A stretch of DNA of 64,000 bases from Acetoanaerobium sticklandii (GCF_000196455.1 NC_014614.1:1033501-1097500); one strand, 5' to 3'. Counted from the first letter of the stretch, positions 25,902 to 35,198 are shown. The notes: generated by a model not told the origin, from the letters alone. Numbers and translations: made by a program.

Positions 25902-27122
25902 ATGGTACTAAAAGGCAAGGTTGTCATAGCTCAAGGTGGAGGACCTACAGCTGTAATTAATCAATCTTTAGTTGGTGCAGCTTTAGAGTCTAGAAAATTT
26001 CCTCAGGTTGAGAGAGTTTATGGAGCAGTTCATGGTGTTAGAGGTATAATTAATGAAGACTTTCTTGATCTTACTCAAGAAACGACTCATAATTTGGAAT
26101 GCGTTGCGAATACACCATCTTCAGCGTTATTTTCTACTAGAGATAAGCCTGATGAAAAATATTGCAAGGAGATATTTGAGGTATTAAAGGCTCATGATGT
26201 GAGATATTTCTTTTATATTGGAGGAAATGATTCTGCATCAACTGTGAATATAGTTAATGAAAATGCAAAAAAATCCTCATATGAGTTTAGGGCTATACAT
26301 ATTCCTAAAACCATAGACAATGATCTTTTAGTAAATGATCACACTCCAGGATATGGTTCTGCTGCAAAGTTTGTTTCTCAAGCTTTCAATGGAGTTGATT
26401 TAGATAATAGAGCACTTCCAGGTGTTTATATAGGAGTAGTTATGGGAAGGGATGCAGGTTTTTTAACTGCAGCTTCCGCCATTGCTCAGAAATTTCCTGA
26501 CGATGGGCCTCACCTCATATACTTGCCAGAGGTTCCATTTGACAAAGAGAAATTTTTGGGAGACGTAAGAGAAATATATAGAAAATACGGTAGATGCGTT
26601 GTTGCAGTATCAGAAGGTATAAAAAATGAAGATGGCGTTCCTGTTGCAAAAGACTTAATGAGCAAGATAGAATACGATGCTCATGGCAATATAGTCCTTT
26701 CTTCTACAGGTGCATTAGGAGAAAAGTTAGCTAGCTATGTAAAAGAAAATTTAGGAATAAGCAGAGTCAGATCAGATACTTTTGGATATTTGCAAAGGTC
26801 ATTCATGGGATGTGTTTCTGAAGTGGATCAGCATGAGGCTAGAGAAGTGGGAGAAAAAGCAGCGCAGTTTGCTCTTTGGCATAATATGGATGGTTCCATT
26901 ACTATACACAGAACTGGAGATTATTCTGTAGATTACAGGCTTACTAGTTTAGACAAGGTAGCCAAATATACAAAATCAATGCCGGAACATTTTATAAATA
27001 AAGAAGGAAATCATGTAACAGAGGCTTTTAAAAATTATCTAAGGCCGCTTATAGGTCAAGACCCATTTACAGCTCATATGCTTAGAGCTCCTAAAGTAGA
27101 TAAAATTCTTAAAAATATATAA
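25902..27122 (+). CDS. Phosphofructokinase, probably pyrophosphate-dependent
   Basis: A 406-residue enzyme of the PfkA family that makes fructose-1,6-bisphosphate. The phosphate-donor loop reads GGNDSAST and the catalytic motif PKTIDND; Lys in place of Gly in that motif is the recognised mark of PPi-using enzymes, and PPi-PFKs of clostridia often have GGNDS. The start at ATG 25902 follows TTAGGGGG. It is a single-gene unit closed by a strong terminator. Use of PPi would save ATP in glycolysis and links to the polyphosphate genes elsewhere in the window. Confidence 0.88.
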   Translation: MVLKGKVVIAQGGGPTAVINQSLVGAALESRKFPQVERVYGAVHGVRGIINEDFLDLTQETTHNLECVANTPSSALFSTRDKPDEKYCKEIFEVLKAHDVRYFFYIGGNDSASTVNIVNENAKKSSYEFRAIHIPKTIDNDLLVNDHTPGYGSAAKFVSQAFNGVDLDNRALPGVYIGVVMGRDAGFLTAASAIAQKFPDDGPHLIYLPEVPFDKEKFLGDVREIYRKYGRCVVAVSEGIKNEDGVPVAKDLMSKIEYDAHGNIVLSSTGALGEKLASYVKENLGISRVRSDTFGYLQRSFMGCVSEVDQHEAREVGEKAAQFALWHNMDGSITIHRTGDYSVDYRLTSLDKVAKYTKSMPEHFINKEGNHVTEAFKNYLRPLIGQDPFTAHMLRAPKVDKILKNI

Positions 27123-27147
27123 TAGTATTATAAATTATAGAAATTAT

Positions 27148-27204
27148 AAACTCCATCTAAGACCTTAGCTAAAAAAGCTAAATGGACTTGATGGAGTTTT
27201 TTTA
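27148..27204. terminator. Bidirectional terminator between pfk and the psuG-like gene
   Basis: AAACTCCATC pairs with GATGGAGTTT, with an inner TTAGCT-AAAA-AGCTAA hairpin and T-runs. It lies between convergent genes. Confidence 0.82.
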
Positions 27205-27206
27205 AA

Positions 27207-28127
27207 TTATTCCTTGTATAAATTTGTCAATTCTTCACTTATAATACATGAGAGTCTAGCGTTGTTTTTTAGAATTTCACCTATATACTGCATAGTTTTA
27301 CCTTTTGTGTAACTGTCTATTTCTTCTATCATATATGAAGTGAAGTCTTTTCTATCTATATGTGACTGCCTTGCTTTTTCTAGTGCCATTTTCACATAGC
27401 TTTCCATAGTTTCTCTATCAATAACGCATGCAGGAGGAACAGGATTAGCAACTATTACTCCACCTTTTATTCCTAGATTCCATTTTGTATCAATCAAGCT
27501 AGCAATTTCTTTAGGGTGGTCTATTCTATACTCTACCTTGAGGCGGTCGTCCAATACATAAAAAGCTGGAAAAATATCTGTAGTATATCCTACAACAGGT
27601 ACACCGTATGTTTTTAGATATTCCAAAGTCAATGGTATATCAAAAATGTAGTTTACTCCCGAACAAACTACAGCTACATTTGTAGATGAGAGTTCTTGTA
27701 AATCAGAGGATATATCAAAATTTTCAACTGCACCTCTGTGAACTCCGCCAATAGCAGCTGTTGACAGAACTCTTATTCCAGCAAGTTTGGAAATAAAAAG
27801 AGCTGCAGCTGAAGTAAGCGTCCCAGAAAGCTTTTGGGATATAAAATAGGAAATATCTCTTGTTGAGATTTTAGGTGCGTGATCCATGCTGAGAAGATAT
27901 GCTATTTCAGATGAAGTAAGACCTGCGATTAGCTTTCCATCAATAATTCCTAGAGTTGCTGGGTAAGCTCCACTGCTTTTTATTATATCTTCAATCTCCA
28001 TTGCTAAATTTAAGCTCTGTGGATAAGGAACTACCTTTGATATACTATTTAATTCTAAACCCACTACAGGTTTATTTGAGCGAATTATTTTTTCTAAGTT
28101 TTTTTCTATAAAAAGATATTTATTCAT
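27207..28127 (-). CDS. Pseudouridine-5'-phosphate glycosidase family protein (PsuG-like, altered active site)
   Basis: A 306-residue protein clearly of the PsuG family, with AIGGVHRGAVENFDISSDLQEL, GVPVVGY and GGVIVANPVP. PsuG cleaves pseudouridine 5'-phosphate into ribose 5-phosphate and uracil through a Lys Schiff base. By hand alignment to E. coli PsuG as I remember it, Glu31, His137 and Asp149 correspond to Glu25, His130 and Asp142, but catalytic Lys166 (CAGAKS) is Asn159 (CSGVNY), and Lys93 is also changed. No psuK kinase or nucleoside transporter is adjacent. It may be inactive, or act on another C-nucleoside or sugar phosphate. Confidence 0.8.
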   Translation of the reverse strand: MNKYLFIEKNLEKIIRSNKPVVGLELNSISKVVPYPQSLNLAMEIEDIIKSSGAYPATLGIIDGKLIAGLTSSEIAYLLSMDHAPKISTRDISYFISQKLSGTLTSAAALFISKLAGIRVLSTAAIGGVHRGAVENFDISSDLQELSSTNVAVVCSGVNYIFDIPLTLEYLKTYGVPVVGYTTDIFPAFYVLDDRLKVEYRIDHPKEIASLIDTKWNLGIKGGVIVANPVPPACVIDRETMESYVKMALEKARQSHIDRKDFTSYMIEEIDSYTKGKTMQYIGEILKNNARLSCIISEELTNLYKE

Positions 28128-28236
28128 AAAAAAACCCCCTTAACATGTCGATTTTCATTTAAGCTAGCGGCATATTAGTTATTATACCTTTAAACTGTGA
28201 ATGAAAACAAAACAAAAATGCTAAGAGGGATATTTT

Positions 28237-29475
28237 TTAGGCTGCTTGATTTAACCTTTTTGAATCTTGAGGATTTTTTGTTATTAGTGATATTCCTATT
28301 GCAAATATAAGTAGTCCAGCAGATATAAGATATGCAAGATTGTATGAACCTGTGCTATCGACTATGACAGCTGCCATAATAGGGCCTATAGTTCCACTTA
28401 TACCCCAAGCTGTATATAAAACGCCATAATTTCCGCCGAAGTTTTTTACTCCATAAAAATCTGCAGTAAGAGATGGGAAAAGGCTGAGCAGTGAACCATA
28501 GCCTATACCTGCTAACATAGTTCCTATAGTAATTCCGATTGGGTTTACATAGCTAGCAAATAACAACATATTTATGCCTTGTATAGCAAGGACTAAAGTA
28601 AGTGTACGTATACGACCGATTTTATCTGAAATAAGACCTGCTCCTATACGACCTAGTGCATTGAATATAGCTAACAATCCAACTAAAAAGAACCCTTTAT
28701 CCCATGAAGCCTGCTCCAAAGAAATGGCAGCTAGATTTCCTATTATCATCAGGCCAGCTGATGATGACAGGGCAAACATTATCCATAAAAAATAAAATTC
28801 TTTAGTTTTAATTATGCCCTTCCAATCAAAATCAGCTACTGGTTTTGATTTAGGAGCGTTTGAGTTTTTCATATTTTTTGGCTCTTCAGGGACATAACCC
28901 TCAGGAGGGTTTTTAATTAGCTGAGCTATTCCAGTTCCAACGATTAATATGAAAATACCAAGTATTAAAAAAGTTCTAGAAATACCAAATGATGAAATTA
29001 GAGCTGTGGTAATAGGAGCTATGTAAAGAGAAGCAAGACCCATACCACTTACAACTATTCCAGTAACCATACCTTTTTTTGCTGGATGAAACCATTTTAA
29101 TGCTGGGGGAGTTACTGAAGCATAAGCAAAACCTATTCCACCTCCAGTTATTATTCCATATGACAATACTATTATTGCAGGATTTGTTGTAAAACTTGAT
29201 AAGATAAGACCTAAAGCTGTAAATATAGTTCCAAGTATAACGATTTTCTTTGGGCCATATTTGTCTTGAAGCTTTCCTGCAACAAGAAGAGTAAGAGCCC
29301 ATACTAAAATAGCAACTGTGTAAGGCAGTGAAGCTTCACTGTTTGACCAATTCAAATCAGCAACTAGTGACTTTTTAATAACGCTCCAAGAATATAAAAC
29401 TCCGATAGTTAGATTTACGCCAAGGCCAGCTAATAATACTGTCCAAGCCTGTTTTGCTAAACTTTTGTTTTCCAT
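28237..29475 (-). CDS. MFS transporter of the OFA (oxalate/formate antiporter-like) family
   Basis: A 412-residue, 12-helix transporter. The N-terminal LLAGLGVNLTIGVLYSWSV segment and the DKYGPKK loop are typical of OFA carriers, a group named for the oxalate/formate exchanger; many members carry other organic anions. I place the start at ATG 29475 because GGAGGTC lies just before it; the earlier ATG overlaps that site. The gene is divergent from a MerR-type regulator 171 bp away, which is its likely controller. The substrate is unknown. Confidence 0.85.
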   Translation of the reverse strand: MENKSLAKQAWTVLLAGLGVNLTIGVLYSWSVIKKSLVADLNWSNSEASLPYTVAILVWALTLLVAGKLQDKYGPKKIVILGTIFTALGLILSSFTTNPAIIVLSYGIITGGGIGFAYASVTPPALKWFHPAKKGMVTGIVVSGMGLASLYIAPITTALISSFGISRTFLILGIFILIVGTGIAQLIKNPPEGYVPEEPKNMKNSNAPKSKPVADFDWKGIIKTKEFYFLWIMFALSSSAGLMIIGNLAAISLEQASWDKGFFLVGLLAIFNALGRIGAGLISDKIGRIRTLTLVLAIQGINMLLFASYVNPIGITIGTMLAGIGYGSLLSLFPSLTADFYGVKNFGGNYGVLYTAWGISGTIGPIMAAVIVDSTGSYNLAYLISAGLLIFAIGISLITKNPQDSKRLNQAA

Positions 29476-29646
29476 CAAACGACCTCCATATAATATCAAA
29501 AAATAAATGTGAGTTGATTATAAACTTTAGAGTTACTCAAAGGTCAAATATTTTTTTACAAAAAAAGTATATTGAGTTTTTTTATAGCTGAATTTAAAGT
29601 ATAATAATCCAAATAATAGATATAATCACAAGCAAAGGAGAGGTTT

Positions 29647-30465
29647 ATGAAAGAAAAGTTCATGATTGGAGAATTGGCCAAACTTTTTAATATAAGCACG
29701 GATACTATTAGACATTATGACAAAAAAGGTTTATTAAAACCTCAGTGCAACAAAGATAACTCCTATAGGTATTATGATGTGAGAGATTTTTTTAAGCTTA
29801 GTAGGATACTTTTTTTTAAAAGCTTGGATATCTCTCTTGAAGATATAAAAAATTACCTCCATAATAAAAACACTGAGAATCTTCTGGTTCTTTTGAAGAA
29901 AAAAGAGAAGGAGGCCCATGCAAAGGTTCAGCACTGGAGCGCTTTAGAAAATAAGATTAAGACAAAAATACAGATAATAGAATCAGCCCAAAAAGATTTA
30001 GACATAGTGAGACTAAAGATGATGCCAGCTAGAAGTGGTATTTTTCTGAGAATAAAGCAAAAAGATGACCATTATGAAACTAAAAAAATGTTTAGTGACA
30101 ACAAACAATATATAGCTATGAGTTCATGGCTTGTTGATGGGCAGATATACACTTCTCTTGAAAAAGAAGATTTGGAAAAAGGTATTTTTAATAAGTTTAG
30201 CTATTTTATTGAGCTTCCATTCGCTGAAGATATATTAAAATCCGATATAATAACTTTACCTAAAGGTGAATATGCATGCATTAGTTTCTTAGGACCATAT
30301 AGAGAAATGCATAAGCATTATGAAATTTTAATTCATTGGATTTCAAACCATGGCTATAAAATTACAGGAAACTCAATAGAAAAAAACATCGTAGACTATG
30401 ATTTTTCTGATTCTGAAGAAGAATACATATCTGAAATACAAATCCCTGTAATGAAAATTAAATAA
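29647..30465 (+). CDS. MerR-family regulator with GyrI-like ligand domain (BmrR type)
   Basis: A 272-residue transcription factor. The N-terminal MerR winged helix is plain: MIGELAKLFNISTDTIRHYDKKGLL, then the SYRYYDVRDF wing. A coiled coil follows at about 80-115. The C-terminal 150 residues match the GyrI-like effector-binding fold found in BmrR, which senses hydrophobic cations. It probably twists the promoter between the -35 and -10 boxes of its own or the divergent MFS gene when ligand binds. The ligand is unknown. Confidence 0.87.
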   Translation: MKEKFMIGELAKLFNISTDTIRHYDKKGLLKPQCNKDNSYRYYDVRDFFKLSRILFFKSLDISLEDIKNYLHNKNTENLLVLLKKKEKEAHAKVQHWSALENKIKTKIQIIESAQKDLDIVRLKMMPARSGIFLRIKQKDDHYETKKMFSDNKQYIAMSSWLVDGQIYTSLEKEDLEKGIFNKFSYFIELPFAEDILKSDIITLPKGEYACISFLGPYREMHKHYEILIHWISNHGYKITGNSIEKNIVDYDFSDSEEEYISEIQIPVMKIK

Positions 30466-30797
30466 TGTAAAACAAAGCATTGAAAACATAAAAAATAGAA
30501 ATTTTATAAAAAAATTACAAAATAAAATTATCGGAAAATAAAGAAAATTGGATAAAATTAATTATTTGAAATTTTAAAAAATATACTGGAAAACATTTGA
30601 CACAATTATTATGCTAGTATTATACTAACTGTGTAGATAATAACCACCTTTGTAGTACAATAAATGTTTATTTTATTTTTATTGGGTATATAATATTAGG
30701 TGAGAGAGATTATCACCTACCTATTATTTTAAATATGGTAGCTTGGTATAACAAAATTTTCAAAGTTATGGAAAAAAATAAAATTGAGGTGACTGTA
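30466..30797 (+). promoter_or_regulatory. arcA promoter and leader region
   Basis: This 332-bp gap has no gene. A good sigma-A promoter is present: TTGACA at 30597-30602 and TATACT at 30621-30626, 18 bp apart. The resulting leader of about 165 nt contains an inverted repeat TAGGTGA (30697-30703) / TCACCTA (30713-30719). The right arm can also pair with the arcA Shine-Dalgarno GAGGTGA at 30785-30791. Confidence 0.65.
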
Positions 30798-32030
30798 ATG
30801 GAAGACAAGAAGGTTCTTAATGTTTATTCAGAAATTGGTAAACTAAAGACTGTACTGCTTCACAGACCAGGAAAAGAAATTGAGAATCTTACACCAGATC
30901 TTATGGATAGACTGTTGTTTGATGATATTCCTTACTTGGAAGTAGCCAGACAAGAGCATGATGCTTTTGCCAAAATTTTATCCGACAATGGAGTAGAGGT
31001 ACTTTATTTGGAGGATTTAGCAGCAGAGGCAATCGAAGATGCTAGTGTAAAAGAAAGATTTGTAGATGAATTTATTAAAGAAGCTGGTATTCTTGGTGAG
31101 AAGAAAAAACAGCTAGTAAAAGAACTCCTATTAAATTGCAAAACAAATAGAGAATTAGTTGACAAAATGATGGAAGGAATCAGAAAATCTGAACTTCCAA
31201 ATTACAATGCAACTTCTCTTGCTGACATGGTGGACTCAGGCTATCCTTTCGTCGCAGACCCTATGCCTAATCTATATTTCACGCGAGATCCTTTTGCTAC
31301 TATTGGCTCTGGAATTTCGTTAAATCACATGCGCACTGTTACAAGAAACAGAGAAACTTTATTTGCAAAGTATATCTTTGAAAATCATCCACGCTTTAAA
31401 GATAGTGATGTTCCTAAATGGTTTGACAGGGATGACAACACTTCATTAGAAGGTGGAGATGAGCTTGTACTTAATAAAGAAGTACTTGCTATAGGTATTT
31501 CTGAGAGAACAGATGCTGCTTCTATCGAAAAAATGGCAAAACGTATTTTTGATAAGGATGAGAGCTTTAAAACAGTTTTAGCTTTCCATATACCTAATAA
31601 AAGGGCGTTTATGCATCTAGATACAGTTTTCACAATGATTGATTTTGACAAATTCACAATACATCCTGAAATCGAAGGACCTCTTACAGTATATGCTATC
31701 AGTAGGGGAGAAGGTAACAGTATAAAAATCCAAAAAGAAACTCAAGAGCTAGATAAGGTATTGGCAAAATATCTTGAAGTTGAAAAAGTTACTTTAATCC
31801 GTTGTGGCGGCGGAGATATGATTGATGCCGCTAGAGAGCAGTGGAATGATGGATCTAATACTCTTGCAATTGCTCCAGGTGAAGTAGTTGTTTATTCTAG
31901 AAATCACGTAACAAATAAATTGCTTGAGGAAGCTGGAGTGAAACTTCATATCATGCCATCGAGTGAGCTTTCAAGAGGTAGAGGCGGTCCACGCTGCATG
32001 TCTATGCCTTTATACAGAGAAAATCTATAA
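30798..32030 (+). CDS. arcA: Arginine deiminase
   Basis: Hydrolyses L-arginine to citrulline and ammonia, the first step of the arginine deiminase pathway. The protein is 410 residues. It has the SEIGKLKTVLLHRPGKE start, the MPNLYFTRDPFATIG substrate-binding motif, the SLEGGDELVL motif and the catalytic Cys400 in GGPRCMSMPL. ATG 30798 is chosen because GAGGTGA lies seven bases upstream; in-frame ATGs at 30735 and 30768 would add an N-terminal tail not seen in the family. It is the first gene of arcA-arcB-arcC. Confidence 0.96.
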   Translation: MEDKKVLNVYSEIGKLKTVLLHRPGKEIENLTPDLMDRLLFDDIPYLEVARQEHDAFAKILSDNGVEVLYLEDLAAEAIEDASVKERFVDEFIKEAGILGEKKKQLVKELLLNCKTNRELVDKMMEGIRKSELPNYNATSLADMVDSGYPFVADPMPNLYFTRDPFATIGSGISLNHMRTVTRNRETLFAKYIFENHPRFKDSDVPKWFDRDDNTSLEGGDELVLNKEVLAIGISERTDAASIEKMAKRIFDKDESFKTVLAFHIPNKRAFMHLDTVFTMIDFDKFTIHPEIEGPLTVYAISRGEGNSIKIQKETQELDKVLAKYLEVEKVTLIRCGGGDMIDAAREQWNDGSNTLAIAPGEVVVYSRNHVTNKLLEEAGVKLHIMPSSELSRGRGGPRCMSMPLYRENL

Positions 32031-32102
32031 TACACTTAAACTTAGGCTTGCCTATAGAATAATAATAATAATTTTTAATTTAAAAATTGGAGGGAATACA
32101 AT

Positions 32103-33101
32103 ATGCCAGTAAGTCTTAAAGGAAGAAGTTTTTTAACATTAAAGCATTTTACACCAGAAGAAATCAACTATCTTTTAGATCTATCAGCTGATTTAAAAGC
32201 GAAAAAAAGAGCAGGCATTAAAGGGAATCTACTTGAAGGTAAAAACGTAGTTTTACTATTTGAAAAAACCTCAACAAGAACTAGATGCGCATTTGAAGTT
32301 GGAGTACTTGATGAAGGTGGTCATGTTACATTCTTAGGTTCTGGCGATAGTCAAATGGGTAAAAAGGAATCAATCGAAGATACAGCTAAAGTACTTGGAA
32401 GATTTTATGATGGTATTGAGTTTAGAGGATTTAAGCAGGAGACAGTAGAAATTTTAGCAGCAAATGCAGGAGTTCCAGTGTGGAATGGTCTTACTGACCT
32501 TTATCACCCAACTCAAATTTTAGCTGACTTTTTAACTATCAAAGAGCATGTTGCTAAGCCACTTAACAAAGTTAAATTTGTTTATGCTGGAGATGCAAGA
32601 AATAACATGGGTAACTCTTTAATGATAGGTGCAGCAAAAATGGGTATGGAGTTCTGGGGTCTTGCGCCAAAAGAATTATGGCCATCAGAAGAGTTAGTTG
32701 CCGAAATGAAAGAAGTTGCTAAGGAAACTGGAGCATCTATTAACTTCAGTGAGAATGTTGATGATGTAAAAAATGCTGATGTTATTTATACTGATGTATG
32801 GGTTTCTATGGGTGAAGAGGCTATGTTTGAAGAAAGAATCAAGCAGCTTAAGCCTTACCAAGTTAACATGGATATGATTAAGAAGACAGAAAACCCAGAT
32901 GTTCTATTCTTACATTGCTTACCAGCTTTCCATGATTTAAACACAACAGTAGGTAAAGATATCTATGAGAAGTTTGGACTTGAGTCTATGGAAGTTACTG
33001 ATGAAGTTTTCAGAAGCAGACATTCAAAAGTATTTGATGAGGCTGAAAACAGAATGCATACTATAAAAGCTGTAATGGTTGCAACTATAGGAAACTTATA
33101 A
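32103..33101 (+). CDS. arcB: Ornithine carbamoyltransferase (catabolic)
   Basis: Converts citrulline and phosphate to ornithine and carbamoyl phosphate. The 332 residues carry the carbamoyl-phosphate loop STRTRCAFE, the SQMGKKESIEDTAKVLGR segment, HPTQ and the ornithine-binding HCLPAFHD motif. GGAGGG precedes the ATG. It sits 72 bp after arcA with no terminator between, and is followed by a strong hairpin before arcC. Confidence 0.96.
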   Translation: MPVSLKGRSFLTLKHFTPEEINYLLDLSADLKAKKRAGIKGNLLEGKNVVLLFEKTSTRTRCAFEVGVLDEGGHVTFLGSGDSQMGKKESIEDTAKVLGRFYDGIEFRGFKQETVEILAANAGVPVWNGLTDLYHPTQILADFLTIKEHVAKPLNKVKFVYAGDARNNMGNSLMIGAAKMGMEFWGLAPKELWPSEELVAEMKEVAKETGASINFSENVDDVKNADVIYTDVWVSMGEEAMFEERIKQLKPYQVNMDMIKKTENPDVLFLHCLPAFHDLNTTVGKDIYEKFGLESMEVTDEVFRSRHSKVFDEAENRMHTIKAVMVATIGNL

Positions 33102-33126
33102 GATTAATCGATTAAATAAAAAAACT

Positions 33127-33155
33127 AAAAGCAGGGGAGTTTTCCCTGCTTTTAT
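33127..33155 (+). terminator. Hairpin terminator or attenuator between arcB and arcC
   Basis: Perfect 10-bp stem AAAAGCAGGG / CCCTGCTTTT with a TTTTA tail. The short T-run may let some polymerase through to arcC. Confidence 0.75.
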
Positions 33156-33191
33156 AGACTTAAATTATGTATAAAACTAGGAGGAAAATGA

Positions 33192-34127
33192 ATGAAAGAT
33201 AAAATTGTTGTTGCACTAGGAGGAAACGCCCTTGGAAATACACCTGAGGAGCAAATTCAAGCTGTAAGACATACAGCAAAGCCAATCGTGGATTTGATAG
33301 CTGATGGTCATGAGGTTATAATAGCCCATGGCAACGGACCACAGGTAGGTATGATAAATCTTGCTATGGATGTAGCTTCAAAATCATCTGCGGCTACTCC
33401 AGAAATGCCATTTCCAGAGTGTGGAGCTATGAGCCAAGGTTATATAGGCTACCATCTTCAAAATGCGATTAGAGAAGAACTACTTGAAAGAGATATGCAA
33501 ATCCCAGTAGCTACTGTAGTTACTCAAGTAATAGTAGATAAAAATGATTCAGCATTTGAAAACCCAACTAAACCTGTTGGAGCTTTTTACTCTAAAGAAG
33601 AGGCAGAAAAGCTAATGACAGAAAAGGGCTTTGTAATGAAAGAGGATGCAGGTAGAGGCTATAGAAGAGTAGTTGCTTCACCACTTCCTATAGACGTAGC
33701 TGAAAAAGAAACAATAAAGACCCTAGTTGACAACAATCAAGTAGTTATTGCTGTTGGAGGAGGAGGAATTCCTGTTTATGCTGAAGGCAATAAATTAATT
33801 GGAATTCCTGCAGTTATTGATAAGGATTTTGCTTCAGCAAAGCTTGCTGAAATTTTAGATGCAGATTATTTGATTATTCTTACAGCAGTAGAGCAAGTTG
33901 CTATTAATTTTGGAAAAGAAAACGAGCAGTGGCTTTCAACTTTAACTATAAGTGAAGCTGAGAAATATATTGAAGAAGGACATTTTGCTCCTGGCTCAAT
34001 GCTTCCAAAAGTTAAGGCGGCTATATCTTTTGCTGAGTCAAAGGAAGGTAGAAAAGCTCTTATTACATCACTAGAAAAAGCATCTGCAGGGATTGCAGGA
34101 CAGACAGGGACAAGAATAGTAAAATAG
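33192..34127 (+). CDS. arcC: Carbamate kinase
   Basis: Transfers phosphate from carbamoyl phosphate to ADP, yielding the pathway's ATP plus ammonia and CO2. The 311-residue amino-acid-kinase fold protein has VALGGNALG at the N-terminus, AHGNGPQVG, the AVGGGGIPV nucleotide loop and the FAPGSMLPKVKAA C-terminal motif. TAGGAGG precedes the ATG. Its own terminator follows. Confidence 0.96.
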   Translation: MKDKIVVALGGNALGNTPEEQIQAVRHTAKPIVDLIADGHEVIIAHGNGPQVGMINLAMDVASKSSAATPEMPFPECGAMSQGYIGYHLQNAIREELLERDMQIPVATVVTQVIVDKNDSAFENPTKPVGAFYSKEEAEKLMTEKGFVMKEDAGRGYRRVVASPLPIDVAEKETIKTLVDNNQVVIAVGGGGIPVYAEGNKLIGIPAVIDKDFASAKLAEILDADYLIILTAVEQVAINFGKENEQWLSTLTISEAEKYIEEGHFAPGSMLPKVKAAISFAESKEGRKALITSLEKASAGIAGQTGTRIVK

Positions 34128-34141
34128 TATATAATGTAGTG

Positions 34142-34170
34142 AAAGGGAAGAGAAATCTTCCCTTTTATTT
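34142..34170 (+). terminator. Rho-independent terminator after arcC
   Basis: Stem AAAGGGAAGA / TCTTCCCTTT with a GAAA loop and a T-rich tail. Confidence 0.82.
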
Positions 34171-34246
34171 AAAATAGAGTTGTTATGATTTTAAATGATT
34201 AAAACCATAACAATTTTATTTTATAAAAATTTAAGGAGGAGCCATT

Positions 34247-35050
34247 TTGGATCAGGAAAGAATAATAGAAAAAATGATGGATTTTGGACTAAATAAATAT
34301 GAAGCTAAGGCCTATGTAGCTCTAATTAAAAATCCTGAAGTTACTGCGTATGAACTAAGTAAAGATTCTGGCGTTCCCCAAGCTAAAATATATGAAACTA
34401 TGAGTAAGCTTTTGTCAAAAAATCTAGTTAATATAATTGGAGATAACCCTACAAAATATATCCCCGTTGATTTTGATGCATTTTTAGATACGTACAAAGA
34501 AAATGTTGAGTATTCTGTAGATTATCTAAAAAAGAATATAAAAAATTTAAGCCAATCACAAAAAGTATCATATCTATGGCATTTAGAAGGAAGAGATAAT
34601 ATTTTCCAAAAGATAAAAAACATGATACCTAAAGCAAATTCATTTTTATATTTAGAAGCTTGGGCTGAAGAATTTGATTTTTTTGCGGATGAGCTTAAAG
34701 AAGTGGAAAGTAAAGGAATAGAAATTGTGAGCGTTATCTACGGAGATACTAAAAATGATATAGGTATTATGCATTTTCATGAGATGGAAGGGCTTGAAAA
34801 GCAAGTAGAGGAAGTTGGAAGGTGGTTTACACTTGTTGTAGATGGAGCAGAGTCTTTATTTGCTGTCTTTGTTGAAAAAGGAATAGATCAAGGAATATGG
34901 ACAGAGAATAAGGCGTTTATGCTCATGGCAGAGTCGTTTATTTCACATGATATTTTTATCGCTGAAATATATAAAATGCATAAGCTAGAACTGGATAAAG
35001 AGTTTGGACCCAATATGCAACATATAAGGAAGTACGTAAAAACCAAATAA
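34247..35050 (+). CDS. TrmB-family transcriptional regulator
   Basis: A 267-residue regulator. The N-terminal winged helix of the TrmB type is seen in LNKYEAKAYVALIKNPEVTAYELSK, followed by a short coiled coil and a C-terminal domain like the TrmB sugar/effector-sensing region. Translation probably starts at TTG 34247 after AAGGAGGA; no ATG or GTG lies nearby in frame. Its place directly after arcABC suggests that it controls arginine catabolism, but this is inference. Confidence 0.8.
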   Translation: MDQERIIEKMMDFGLNKYEAKAYVALIKNPEVTAYELSKDSGVPQAKIYETMSKLLSKNLVNIIGDNPTKYIPVDFDAFLDTYKENVEYSVDYLKKNIKNLSQSQKVSYLWHLEGRDNIFQKIKNMIPKANSFLYLEAWAEEFDFFADELKEVESKGIEIVSVIYGDTKNDIGIMHFHEMEGLEKQVEEVGRWFTLVVDGAESLFAVFVEKGIDQGIWTENKAFMLMAESFISHDIFIAEIYKMHKLELDKEFGPNMQHIRKYVKTK

Positions 35051-35125
35051 TGTCGAATGTTTTTACATTATTATTGCAAAATGAGACACTATAAAATAAT
35101 TATTTTATAAATCTTGTTTTATTTA

Positions 35126-35155
35126 TTGACAACGCTTATGCACTTGGATTATAAT
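35126..35155 (+). promoter_or_regulatory. veg promoter P1
   Basis: TTGACA (35126-35131) and TATAAT (35150-35155) with an 18-bp spacer. It is a close match to the sigma-A consensus. Confidence 0.7.
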
Positions 35156-35169
35156 TAAAATTTACAAAT

Positions 35170-35198
35170 TTGACAATTACTCTCTGCTGTGCTATTAT
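35170..35198 (+). promoter_or_regulatory. veg promoter P2
   Basis: TTGACA (35170-35175) and TATTAT (35193-35198) with a 17-bp spacer, in tandem with P1 44 bp upstream. Two strong promoters fit the high expression known for veg in Bacillus. Confidence 0.65.
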
